A stretch of 64,000 nt of DNA, from NCBI RefSeq assembly GCF_000002235.5, contig NW_022145609.1, positions 13,670,328 through 13,734,327 of the forward strand, in the 5' to 3' direction. Below the pieces are notes generated by a model. That model saw only the letters and a list, made by a program, of their open reading frames with translations, did not search any database and was not told where the DNA came from. Positions 24,561 through 40,918 of this stretch are shown piece after piece. The position numbers and the translations under genes are program-made. The stretch comes from Strongylocentrotus purpuratus. Taxonomy: Eukaryota; Echinodermata; Echinoidea; Camarodonta; Strongylocentrotidae. Each line of letters begins with the position of its first letter. Position 1 is the stretch's first letter.

Positions 24561-27500
24561 CAATGTGGTCTGGATTCGATGGAACAGTTAAAACTCAGAA
24601 AATCTGTATAGAACCCAATGGCTAGTTCTTTATTCATATAAAACCAAATCCTCTTGGTTAGAGCCTATAATAGAATGTAGGGATAATGAATGCTTGATTC
24701 ATGTGAGGCTTTTTCAAGACAGGAGAGAGGATTTCTGTCAGGTTGGGGGACACTGTAGAGAGAGGCCCCACACAAAAACACTGTTAATTCCGATTGATTA
24801 TCGATGCACAACAGCGTGGCACTCCATCCATAGGCAACTGCTCACTGGAGCTTTCTGTGTATGCGGAGTAAACCCCTTGCCAGCCTGCCGACAATGCCCC
24901 CTGTTTGACTGGGGCCATTCAGGTTTAGCGGGGAGTGGGGAGATTGAGGGGGTGAGGACTGATAGGTTTAGCCCCCAGGTGTGGGTAGTGGTCGGTCGTT
25001 TCTAAGACGTTCAGTGGTAGGGGACAAATGGAAACAAACCTGACAGAAGATCGAGAAAACCACAGGATTCGATAGATGCAGGCATACTAACAAAAAGCCA
25101 TAGCTCAATAAAGAGCTGTATAGTGTGCAGTAGAGAATGGGTAGGAGCTTAGTTTGGATTTTTACTGGCAGCATAGATCTGGGGGACCATTGTCAGTTCC
25201 CAGTCATTCTAAGACAGTAAATCTTCTCAGAATGTCTTTCAGTTTCAGTATCTTCCTTTATTTCTTTCTTTTGCTCTGTGAAACAGACGGAAATGAAAAG
25301 TAAAGTATTTCTCTAATGATTCAGACCTTCTCAGCATGATCTATTCTGTCTAAAAATACCACAGTTTGACAGTTCTAAAGGTTGATTCTGGACTGCCCAT
25401 TAAAATGTCTCTCTTCATTGATAATTCAATGAGTCCGCTGGGTTCTACAAAGTTTACAATGTACACCAAAGGAAAGCTCAAAAGACAATTCAGTGCAGTT
25501 ACAAAATTCTGCTACAAATTTACTATTTCATAAGTTATCCTTTTCCCCTCTACACTTAAAAAAACACTCTACAAAACTGGCAGGATGAGAGTGGCGTATC
25601 AAGAATATAATGGAGCCAGCGTATTCTCTTGTTTCAAAATAAGAAGACAGAATAAGAATCTTGCAGAGAGTCCAATTTACAGGGGGTTGAAACAGAATGT
25701 TTCCCCAGAGCTCTTCTGGAGGGGTATCAGCCCCCGCCCCCTCTTCACCAATTTCTGGATACCTGATCCAGACAAGTCATTCCATGGCTATAATTTTCCA
25801 TTTTTGTGGAGAGATTATAATTTCACATAATGAATGATTCTAAAGTGACTAAATCATTTCACCCATTGTTCAAGACTTATCGAAACTCAATGCAATACGA
25901 CCTGTCCACTTTCGGATTGATATATTCATGATATCAATTTCAACAGTGCTGTTTAGCCACTAAAACCAAAGAGAAAGAACTGGAGAGAACCACGGATGTC
26001 TGACGGGTGGTAGGCTTAGCAAACTGTACCCAGCTTTGAGCATGGTCACATGTATGTATGATAAACTCTTGGTTGATCTCTATCTTAGTTTCCTTCCAGG
26101 TCCGTTCTAGACCTTCCACAAAAAATAACATACTCAGAGCACTGAATTCACTTCAGCTAAAACCAAAGCTAAGCATACATTTCTACAAATAATGGACTAG
26201 GCTATAATGGACTATCATGCTGTATTTATCTTCAAAGGTTAAAGCCACATAAATACATTTACAGTACAGAGAGTCTCATACTGCGAGTGTGAGTGTGTGT
26301 GTATTTGGGAGGGGACAGGGGCCGTTTATTCAAAACCAGGAAAACTAAGGAAAGTGTGAGATATCACCTAGAAAGAGTAGACTGCTAAATCCTGATCAAA
26401 CAAAATCAGACTATATAATCACAATGAAATTATGAATTGTTTAGTGCACACTGCACAGAATATAATACTTTTAAACATGTAAGGTTAGAGCCTGAAGAGA
26501 GAGATAAAGGGGAAGAAGAGAACGTGGTTTATGAATTATGATACTAGCGCCAGTAGCGGTAGTTTTTTCTGCTCTCCTTGGTCCCTCCCATAAGGTATGA
26601 AATCCATGTTTCATGTTGTACCCGAGGAACACCAGGCGTGTCATAGACAATTTCCTCTCGTTGATGTGATGTCTTCATGTTCTTGCCATACTCCGAGGTT
26701 CCTCTCTCTCTCTCTCTCTCACTCTCTATCTCTCTCTCTCTCTCTGTGCCTCTCTTGCTCTATCTGTCTGCCCCCATGCCGTCTTTCCTTGTATGGTTCA
26801 AGGCTCAAACCATAGTAGATACTACCATCAGTATAGTATCTCCATGCTAAAACCTGGCTCTTAAAGCTCTCAAGAAAAAGACATTGATTTCTAGTTGGAC
26901 CAAGTCTCAACCACATTTATCTTCAAGAAAAGTTGGCATGAAGACTTGCTACCAAAGAAAAGGAAACAATAACTAATGAAATCAATACATTTGTTTGGCT
27001 AATTTTTAATAGCAATAATAAGTGACAACTACATGTAGTTTTGTGGCCTAGAGTACTGACCGCTTGTACAGGCACGTACCTGTACTGAGAAGATGAGACT
27101 GAAACGGGAAATTGTCAGGGCCTGAAATCAGACAAAAGCCTGAAGACTGGCATCTCTGAGTATTGCATGAAAAATTATTGACTCCTAATATTGACTCCTA
27201 ACATTCTTCAGAAAATTGGAATGTTATCTTTGTTGGGGACATTGACAAGATGCACTTGTCACCTTGCCATCACATCATCTGTGTTTCATGACGTTGACAA
27301 ATCAGCTCTGGCCATATAGGCGAGACTTCACACATCCCAAATCAGTCAGTCATTAGCATCTTAAGATCACCGCTGCTGCCCACTGATCAGGTGCAGGAGG
27401 AGCAGGAGGGCGATTCCTTTGACAAAATCATGAAGTCATTAATTAGGTGATGAATAAGATGGCACCAAAGTTCATTGAGATGATACAACAGAAAACATTA

Positions 27501-30500
27501 CTTTCTACAAGTCCTGGAATCTATCAGAGATTTGGAAGGAGACTTTGCTTCCTTCATTCCTCAAATGTGCCCCCCCCTCCCCCCCCCCCCCCTCCCCCCT
27601 CCCCCCCCCCAAAAAAAAATCTCTCTACCAACCCCCTAGAGTGCAAACCCTATCCATGTTGTTGAAACACATCTACAATGTAGATCTACATACAGTGTAC
27701 AACCTGAGAGGTGTGACCACCCATACAACAGATTTTTTTCTTAAAGAGTTCAAAGTAGGATAATAAACTGCTAAATACGAAAACAATGATGTGAAACCCT
27801 ACAAAATCATGATGCTAGCATGCCTGAACTTTCATTCGTCCTCCATAGGCATAATGTATGCCTGAATGTACAGTGGAGGCCTACATATCCTTTTTAAAGG
27901 ACAAATAGTCAGCACATCACTTGTGTGTACATGCATGTACACTGCATGGTAACACTAACATGTACATGTACATGTACCTTCCACTTTTGGGACTGAGAGA
28001 GGTAAGGTACAGTATTGAAGCAGCAACATTCGATCACCGAGTCGGAACTGGGCACAACCTCGTTCTGCAGTGAAGGGGGGCACTTTAGATACCCACAGGG
28101 GAATCAAAGGGTAGGAGAGGGGTGCACATGTTACCCCGACGCATACCGGTACATGAATTGACCCCAGAGAGAGTGTCTGTCCTGGTTTGCTTCAATTGAG
28201 GACGTGCTCATCGACTGTAGTTTCACACGGCGTACTGTTTAAAATACTATGCTTATTCAAATCTGGTCTAGAATGTGAATTGCATACGATTCACAATAAT
28301 TAGGGACATGAACATTGTACATGTATGTCACATGTATAGGCCTATATTTCAGTGTCTCTGTTTCTGTCTGCATTGACCATAGACAGTGCACTATATAGCT
28401 GTTCATTAAGAATAACAGATGTCATCATCAAGGCTGTTTCCAGTTTGAGATAACAAGGTGCAAAATCCTGTAATTTAATTACACTAGAGTTTAAACAAAA
28501 GATCTATCTACTCCATACAAATAAACATACAAATATAGACCTCTTATTTTACAGCCAATACCTATGCTATGAAAGGAAGCATAACCTCAAAAATCCCAAC
28601 ATATAAATTGGATGATTCCAACGACATCAGCATTTTCCTAATCTAATAGAATCTGAGACATAGGAAGGAATCGTCTGACTAGAATCTTCTAATAAAACTT
28701 CAACACCAAGCTGTAATGTACAGTACATGAAGCTTGGGCAAACGAGTCAGAATTTGTGTGATATTTAGGAAACCGTTGTCTGCTGGGTAAATCGGGTTGA
28801 CCTATATTTGTACTGGATGTATCTGAGCTTCCTCACCCCATCAGCTGGGTACATCAGACTCAGGGAGGTAGACATCCTTCAAAGAAAGAACTAAACCTGA
28901 GTGTTTATGGCCAATTCTTTTACCCAATCTTTTACATGTACATGTATATCACAGCTCATCATTAAGAAATATATAAAGAGAGAGAGAGAGAAGTTGCATT
29001 GATTTTACAAATACATTTACAATGTACATGTACAATCACTGTATTATGAATAGATTGTTATATATTTGATAAAGCCTTAGGCCTATATTCATTGCATGGG
29101 TTAGCAAATGAGTCGTTTTCCCTTTAAGGAAGTAACCTGGTAGGCTTGCCACTTCTCTAGATGGAGGACCATGCATGGATCCTAAAGAAATCAACAAATT
29201 ACGTTTGATATCATATGCAATGTACATACATTATGCAATATCAAATTAAACATCCAAAAGACAATTCCAGTCTCAAAATGTATACAACCGATGAGCAGCA
29301 CAACATATCTCTCATTAGATATTGGTAATAAATTGCGGGCTAAAATCAGTTCTGAATAAAGTACAGCTTAAAAAGCATTAGAAGGGTCTGAAATATGGAT
29401 GCAATGATACTTGAAAATGATATGTGAAAACTGTAACTGAAATACCATTTCAAATGTATTATTGGTGTACAGGTACATGGTAGGATTGGTAGCTTGGGGC
29501 AAAGAGATCAATATTCCAGAGAAGTTTCAGAACAGCTGATTGAATGAACGGAAATAATCCAAGGAACTGCACATGAATTTTAAAATACACAGAGAGAATG
29601 AATTTCAAGTCATGCACAGTCATGCAGAGGAAAGCTTGTGAATCTCATCACATATGGCATTAACCCCCTCCCTCCCTAGTCGATACAGCCCGACCGATGC
29701 CCCATCCTGATAATCCCTTTTAGGGATCGGAGGAGTTAACGGAAAGGTAGCCAAAGAAAGACCGCATCTCCTTGCAGGGATCTACCTTGTGGGCGTGACA
29801 GTGAATGCACTTTTGCAAAAGGTTATCGTGCAGGCCCTGTGCGTGTATGCCACTGGGCACATGCCTTCTCCAGTAATTTGAGAAACTCTACCTCAATGGC
29901 AAGTTTCAGATCTAAGGAGATTTTACCAAGACAGATTACCTTACAGAGAGACTCCGTGCGGCGCAGGGGAGGCAGGACCCCCTTATGACGCACACACGGT
30001 AGAATGTCGCAAATTGAGTCTCATTGCCAGTAGGCTGGAGAAACTATAATAAATGGGGGCATTTGTCTTGTGTTTGTGAGTTGAGTGTAGTGGGAGAAAT
30101 GATGGGAAAGGGGTACTGAAATTCAAATTGACAATTTCCACTGGTTAGTTAAAACAGTGGTGGATCTGTCACTTACAATTTCATTATCGAGATACAAACA
30201 ACTGTACATTGTACATGAAGTATATCTACAGGTAAAAATTAACAAATGAGGACATTTTAGTTCTATGCAAGAGAAAGACATATAGACCTACTTGCCTTCA
30301 ATTCTATTAAACAACAAACCAGGGACTTGTTAGTTGTATCCCAAGTCCCTGAACAAACGCTGTTGAGACAATATGTTATTGAATGGAACAAAATTAGTCT
30401 AATAACTGCCAGGCTATATTAATCGGAACCAGGTTCAAAGCTTGCAAAGTCAGGTGACCTGACTCAAACCAAGAGGGAGGGGGCTCAGAACATAAGATTA

Positions 30501-31529
30501 ACTTCAATCTGGAGCAGATTCTGCCCCTCCAATCCGGGGACACTCCTCCCTCTCGATGGAGTAACATAAGCTAGTAGGGGGAGCAAAGGGGCTATGGGAA
30601 AGTGACCCAGTCCATCAACCTTCATGCTGAGATAGCTAGAGTCTAGAAAGCCCTGAGGAAATAGAAAGTCTTCTTGTCCTTGCCACGCAGAGGCACTTGC
30701 ACTTTTTCGACGATGAGCCGAAAGAGGACAGACATGTTGAATATTGATGGAGATGTGCCCCATTATTGTGCATGCATGGGACCTAGCTGCCTGTGATGTT
30801 GGCAGTCTCCTCTTGCTCCCACACACACACACACACACAGTGTGGGATGGTAGGTTGTGTCGCACATGCTCACCAAGAGGATTGGCCTGCTGGTAAACAA
30901 TGCCAGCAGAATACACACACCATCATCCATATGGCACGCACTGAATAATCATAAGTTTAAAATTCAGGCAAATCTCAACTCTACAAAGCAGCATTTGAGA
31001 ACAAATGTTTTCAGAAAGGAGCTCATAATTTCCCTCATATTTAATATGATTTAGCTTTATTGACCTATTCATGGATTTTGAGAGGGATGGGAACTTTAAC
31101 CACCATTATTCTAATAAGTGCTTGACATTTACATACAGAACTAGTAATTTATGCATGAAGGAAGTCTGCTAAAATGTAGACCGTCTTTAGTACTACACTG
31201 TATGCAATGTTCGAAACTATTATACTACACAAAGCATTTGCTCCGCTTTGCAGAGTGTAGTCCCACTCATATATAATGCTGAACACATGTTAGAGTAGTT
31301 CAACACATGGTATTTTTCATCACACAATGACCTGGCCCATCAGGGCAGGGGCTCTCTGATTGCGACCTGCTTCTTAGATTGATGATTTCCTGGGGAGAGG
31401 GGGGTCAGGTAGAGAGCAAGGGGGAAACCTGATGGTCTCGTTCAAAGACACAAGCAAGATGGGTTTGAACAGAGGTAAATCAAAGAAAAGAAGTGGGTAC
31501 TACTGAATAACATGATTCCAAACAATATG
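24561..31529. other. Non-coding stretch with possible regulatory islands
   Basis: No convincing exon. GC-richer, complex patches at 24700-25010 (with CGATTGATTATCGATG) and 29650-30020 look like conserved-type regulatory sequence but cannot be judged from one genome. Microsatellites: CT at 26701-26760; C-rich at 27569-27612; GA at 28978-28992; AC at 30821-30839. ACATGTACATGTACATGTAC lies at 27957-27976. Confidence 0.4.
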
Positions 31530-31745
31530 CAGTATAATAATAATACACAATGTAATCATATATCTTCTTCACCAGCAATTGCCATGTACCCATATGCACC
31601 TGGGTGGAGAGTGGCAAATGGGGTTTTATGTCCTGCCAAAGGATGTAAGTGCCGGGCTAGGATTCGGACCCTCAACCGCTGGAGTTTTAGTCAAGTGAAT
31701 AAACCATTTCATTACAACACTATACGCAAATATAGAATTGCTGTA
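31530..31745 (-). mobile_element. tRNA-derived SINE
   Basis: On the minus strand: a degenerate A box (GCGTATAGTG, about 31730), then ACTAAAACTCCAGCGGTTGA, the B box GGTCCGAATCC (31670-31660), GCCCGGCACTTACATCC, a body ending CTCCACCCAGGTGCATATGG and GTACATGG, and a short (TTA/ATT)n tail at 31546-31533. The order tRNA head, body, simple tail is that of a SINE. The body words resemble those I recall from invertebrate deuterostome SINEs. It is moderately old, with substitutions in both boxes. Confidence 0.75.
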
Positions 31746-34700
31746 ATGTGAAAAGTTCAGCATATTGTAAGTCTTCTGGTTACATCGGTTACCAGTACAA
31801 TTTTGCAGTAGTGTACATTATTCATTCCCAAGTTTAAAATTTGAACAAGCATATATATACACTGTACCTCTGGACTTGAGGGTATGAATGTACAAAGAAC
31901 AAAGAAGTCCGAGATTCAAAGACTACTTGTAAACATGATCCACTCTGACCAGCATAAGATTTCTCTGTAAGCAGAAGCATTTACTGGTAGGTAGGGGGAA
32001 GTCGTAATCAACAACGCTCATCTGGACCATTATTTTGTCCAAGGCTTCAAATTAAAAGAGGAAATGCTTGTTGATTAAAGCATGGAAGTGTATTACTATA
32101 GGAAGGGGGAGTGAGAGGAAGTGCGGTAGCTGGTAAAAGCTGTGTTTTCTAGGAAGAAATCTTGCCGGGTCTTTTGTTCGGGATCTCTGCCTTTAATACC
32201 TAGCCAAGTGTTATTCTGCTGATAATGTAGAAGTAATAACATTATCAACATCCTCATTAGTTGATGGACATGGGGATGAATGCTTTTGTTTGATTATCAC
32301 CTGTGATTGTCTTGGCAGAGTCCAAGAAAGAAAACACTGGGACTGGGTAGGCCTGATGGTCCTTGATAGTTCACGGTGTGTTATCAGTGCCACTATAAAT
32401 ATGAGGAAGCAGTAGTGTTACTACATGGCAAATTGTTACCAGATTTCATGGAAAATTACAGAATTCACTTCTGAGAATTTCATCAAAAAGGAATGGAATA
32501 GAATACAGCCTACATCATCAGAATGAAGGAAAATAAATTCATTCTTAAATCAATATAACATTAACTGTGTAGAGTGATATGTTTCTTAGTAATAGAAATA
32601 TATCGGAAACTCAACAATTCTAAATTAAAGGTGTTGACAATATTCACAACTGAATGCATATTTCAACTTTAAAATAATAAAATGCAAATTCTACATGTAC
32701 TACATGTATATTCCCTGCTGAAAATACATGCAGGATAGCCAACTCTGCATGCACACTTTGGATGTGCGATCATCCCTTTGTCTTTAATCCCATAAGCCTC
32801 ATCTAACGTAGTGCTCTCTCTGCCTACATGTGTCTTAGTTCGCACCCAAGCCTACTTCTCTCCTCTCTCTCCCGGCCAGCGGAGGGGAGCTGTCCAATTA
32901 TGCTATTTTCAGCCGCTCTCAGATGAGCCGTGGTGGATGCAGGGTAGGAAATTGCAAATGCAGCAGCAGCAGCTGAGATATATGGCCCACTGACTACACA
33001 CTTGATATGGAAGCCATAAACTAGAGTTTCCCCCCATATGGGGAACGACTATAGTATGAAGGCATCATGTTTATGTCGATACGCTGCACTGCAAGTAGGT
33101 GCAACTGCGTAGTATATGTAGGCTCTACTTATAAATAGGCTACAGTACATAGCTACTGTACTGTACATGTATGCAGTCCTGCCAACATATTTATAAGCCT
33201 ACCATGTACATGTACACTATAATACATGCAAGGGCAGTTCAAATAATTTTGAATTATTTCAGGGTAATGATAGTAGACAGGAATATGCATTGGTTCACTG
33301 CCCAAGGAGACAATGAAGGCCTACAATTATAGTAAAATGTAAATTGTACATTGACCATAGCAATCAAACTATTGATCCTTTCTATGTTCAATTTCTTTTC
33401 CAAGTATTCACGACCGGTAAACATGGGGTTTTTTTTATTACTTAGAGTTAGACTAGCTTAGTTGATAAAGCATGACAGCATATTTTGATACAAGTCCCTT
33501 TATGCTGAACTGTTTTTCTTGCATGCCAATGAAAATACTAACTATTCTCTATTTGGAGTGTGATGAATTTAATTCATATTAGAAACAAACTTGAATTCAA
33601 TGACAGGGGAAATGCAGCCACATATGAAAATGTAATGGTGCAGACTATTTACTCTGAAATTTGCCAAACATCATTCACAAAAGACTGTGGAGTCTATTCC
33701 AGTCTACCAAACTATCAACTTCCTTGCATCATTGCATGACTGCAAGCCTGAATCCGCCTTTTTAATGGCATTGGTCTTATTATTGGCATTGGTCGGCCAT
33801 ATTCATGAGAGAATCACATTCTTTTATTACTTGAGCATACCACACCACCATAAGAAAATACATGTATGGTTTCTTGGCTTGACCCACTGGCTTTGCATAC
33901 ACAAAGAGTGGCAGAGACCAACACTGGGATTCATCAGTGACGTGAATGCAGTTTAGGTCTGTCCTCCCACATTGTATCTATAGACAGAATGAGATTATTG
34001 ATGAGTGGCGTGCATTACCACCAACAGCTAGCCATTGATGGCTGACATACAACAGACTAGGCAGGTTTGTGGGCTGGGCCACACAAAACGTGACCACACA
34101 CAGAATCGATGTTTACCTCTCCCTCTCTCTTTCTCTCTCCCTTCCTCCCTCACACCCAACTATAAGGGCACTCATTCATGATCGCATCAATTCTATTGAA
34201 GGCCTATATATTGAGTACCACTCCTCTATAGATTAGATACCACAGTTCTATGAAATATAGATCTGGAAGAAAAATAACAGCCATGCATACACTGTAAATG
34301 TAGCCACAGAACTCTGAATTTGTACACAGGATAAAAGGATAAATTTAGGCCAAGTACATATTTTTGTCAATCCAAACAAAGACAAAATCATTTAGTATGT
34401 AAATAGTCATTGGTAAGCTGGCCTTCTTGATCACGGATGCATATATAGTTTTCAATACAAGAGCATAAACTACAACTACACCTACATAAAGACCACCAAC
34501 GGGAGACTAGAAAAGTGGTCTTTATTTGGCAGGTGGTCTTTGTAGACAGGTGCCTACATAGTAGTACATGTTTCAATGAGAAACCATTTTCAAGGGAAAC
34601 AAAGATTTGGTACAGATATCTTTCATACTTTTAATTACAATGATTTCAAATCTGATGTCATGATTACACCACTCAATTTCATTCATTTCTTCATATTTCA

Positions 34701-35550
34701 TCTTGGAAGAAAATAAGGAATAATTCTTTTATTAATGAATAAAAAAGACAACATTTAGATATCATTTAATATCAATTTATTTACCGGTAGTTGATTGGCT
34801 CAAGAAGCAAAGTCTAATCTATTTCTTTTCTTTCAAGAGTCTAGTATTGTAGGCCTACCGTACATGTATTAATACAATGTAGGCCTACATGTACATGTAT
34901 GTACCTAATGTACACTATCTGTACATTGTATTCTCTTTCCAGGATGACATACATGTACTTTATAATACACCCGTTTGAGTGATCTATTTCAGACTTTATG
35001 TAACAAAGGATTTACAAAAGCATCAAAATATCTCAGCTTTAGTTCTACTGGTCCTTGTTTCAAGTATAAACCCAACGCAAGCTCCAGCTATGTAAACTTC
35101 CTCTTTTGGTGCCAGCGTTCCTTCAGCATGGCTCTCACAGGGAATTCATATCCACTTTGGGAAGAGATAAAACCCAAACCAAAAGGCTGGTCAGGGTTGA
35201 TTGTGGTAGGGCACACATGGATCACTCTCGGTACTAATCTCCTATGCTGGAAGGAAGTACTGCCTGGTCGTGCGGGGAAAGAGAATATGGGGTAGACCTA
35301 TCTGGTGCAGACAGGCCAGGTTTAATGCTGGTAGCCAGTACTACATGTACAATGTATTGTAGTCTTTGGAGTATGGTCCTATGTGTAACTTCTTGGCTAT
35401 ACACAAAGGACAAGGAATTAACATTCTATATAGGGGAATATCAATAGTTTGACCAAGAGCCAATTTCTCAGAATCGGTTTACATGCAGTGTTGTAAGTTT
35501 AAGTTCATGGAAAGCCAATAGAAAAGCATGTTGATTCTATAAATCTGATT
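31746..35550. other. Non-coding stretch, no gene recognised
   Basis: A GC-richer patch at 32800-32990 (with a CAG run) is a possible regulatory element. A CT-rich tract lies at 34118-34150. TACATGTA palindromes cluster at 33150-33220 and 34855-34945. No exon was recognised. Confidence 0.4.
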
Positions 35551-35861
35551 CAATAAGCCAGTTTCGTAATGTAACCAAATTTAATGCATACGTCTTTGTG
35601 AAGTGCCTCAATACAAATTATTTCATTCACCTGATAAGAATAATAGTATTTCAATAGTCAGAATGCAACTGCATATATTAAGTTGTTGCCAGGTTGGACA
35701 AACATTATGGCTTGACCTACCTAGCAACACTTAATATATGCAGTTGCATTCTGACTATTGAAATACTATTATTCTTATCAGGTGAATGAAATAATTTGTA
35801 TTGAGGCACTTCACAAAGACGTATGCATTAAATTTGGTTACATTACGAAACTGGCTTATTG
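35551..35861. mobile_element. 311-base near-perfect palindromic foldback element
   Basis: Arms of about 130 bases (left from CAATAAGCCAGTTTCGTAAT; right ending ATTACGAAACTGGCTTATTG) match almost without error, including AATGCATACGTCTTTGTGAA and CAGAATGCAACTGCATATAT, around a loop of about 30-45 bases. It has no coding capacity. An eroded relative lies at 4901-5182. Arm identity implies recent insertion or ongoing arm conversion. Confidence 0.93.
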
Positions 35862-39420
<3,559 letters not shown>

Positions 39421-40305
39421 CTAGACTTTTTTTTCTCTCGATGGTTCAAAGTATATATATATGCATTATAAATTCAATCGCATTCGATTTTATTCATATA
39501 TTTAACGTTATTGTTAAGTAAAAGGGAAAAGGCATTCATTCTAAAATAAGTTCAATGTTTGGTTTGGTCTTTTTAGTTCATGTTTTTGGCAGATATTTGC
39601 AATTTTGCATTGTAATTGCTGAAACTGAAACTTGTATTACCCTTATCAGTATAAATGGCGCTATTTGACGCAGGACAATAAGAGTACTAGCAACAGTGGT
39701 TAATTCTTGATAACCTGGTCATTAATTGTGGTTCACGGACTTAAATTTAGGGGCCCTCTGAAATATCAAGTAAAAATGACAAAGGGTGGACATTTTGATG
39801 GTTCCTGAAATAATTTGTTACCCTGTCATTATATGAGTAAGACAATGTTGAGGGTGAGATTATAATTGAAACAAGAGAAGGAACAAATGGGAACTTAGTA
39901 TAAACCTGATTAGCCTGTATCCGTGTTGGCAAGAAAATGGGTTTCCGTACTAAAATATCGGCATTCAAAGCACATGATACTTTATATAAGTAGCTAATTT
40001 AGGACATTTTAATCATGACGATACATTGTGATATATTCGTAATCATTTTCGATCCCAGATTGACGTGCAGACATCTCAATGTAATAAAGATATACCAGGG
40101 GAAAGGCTGATCGTTGAAATAATTAATATTTATTCCCCATGTTCTTTTTCTACTCCTTTACCATTGTGATGTTATTTCCAACCCCTTTTTTGCAATACAT
40201 TATCAGCATATTCCTACTTTCCTACAAGATTTGTTATATATTTGTAGAAACTGTCTTTACTGTAATTTCTACTTCTCCGGACCTCCCCTCCGGTTCATCT
40301 ACCCC
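39421..40305. other. Intergenic, nothing recognised
   Basis: AT-rich sequence upstream of the ZSWIM promoter, with no exon, repeat or motif recognised. Confidence 0.5.
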
Positions 40306-40918
40306 CCCCCCCCTCCTCCTTCTCCTCCTCCTCGTCCTCTCCTCCTCCTATTTCTGTTTCTTGTTTTCCCTTCTTGTTTTCCTTCTTCTTCTTCTTATTC
40401 TTTATCATGGTCGTCATCATCATTATCATCGTTGCTTTCCTTTCTTTCTATCTCCTTCTCCTCATTCTTCTTCTTCTTTTTTCTCCTTCTCCTCCTCTTC
40501 TTCTTAATTTTCTTCTTCTTCTCCCTCTTGTTCTTCTTGTTCTTGTTCTTCTTCTTCTTCTTCTCCCTCTTCTTCTTCTTTTTTTTCTCCTTCTCCTCCT
40601 CTTCTTCTTAATTTTCTTCTTCTTCTCCTCCTTCTTCTTCTTCTTCTTTTTTTCTCCTTCTCCTCCTCTTCTTCTTAATTTTCTTCTTCTTCTCCCTCTT
40701 GTTCTTCTTCTCCTTCTTCTTCTTCTTCCTCTTGTTCTTCTTCTTCTTCTTCTTCTTCTTCTTCTCCTTCTCCTTCTTTTTCTTCTTCTTCTTCTTCTTC
40801 TTCTTCTTTTTCTTCTTCTTCTTCTTCTTCTTCTTCTTCTTCTTCTTCTTCTTCTTCTTCTTCTTCTTCTTCTTCTTCTTCTTCTTCTTCTTCTTCTTCT
40901 TCTTCTTCTGCTTCTTCT
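40306..40918. repeat. Large TTC/CTC trinucleotide array
   Basis: About 600 bases of (TTC)n mixed with CTC/CTT, preceded by a C run. A longer unit containing TCTTCTTAATTTTCTTCTTC recurs at about 40499, 40605 and 40670. The 3' third (40800-40908) is almost pure. Poly-Phe, poly-Leu and poly-Ser frames across it are artefacts. Such polypurine-polypyrimidine mirror repeats can form triplex DNA. Confidence 0.97.

Noticed and set aside
30485-30916. 143-codon minus-strand frame
   Set aside because: No recognisable motif, runs through an AC microsatellite, no splice signals of note; chance frame.
34975-35295. 106-codon plus-strand frame
   Set aside because: No recognisable domain; overlapping frames equally open; no supporting signals.
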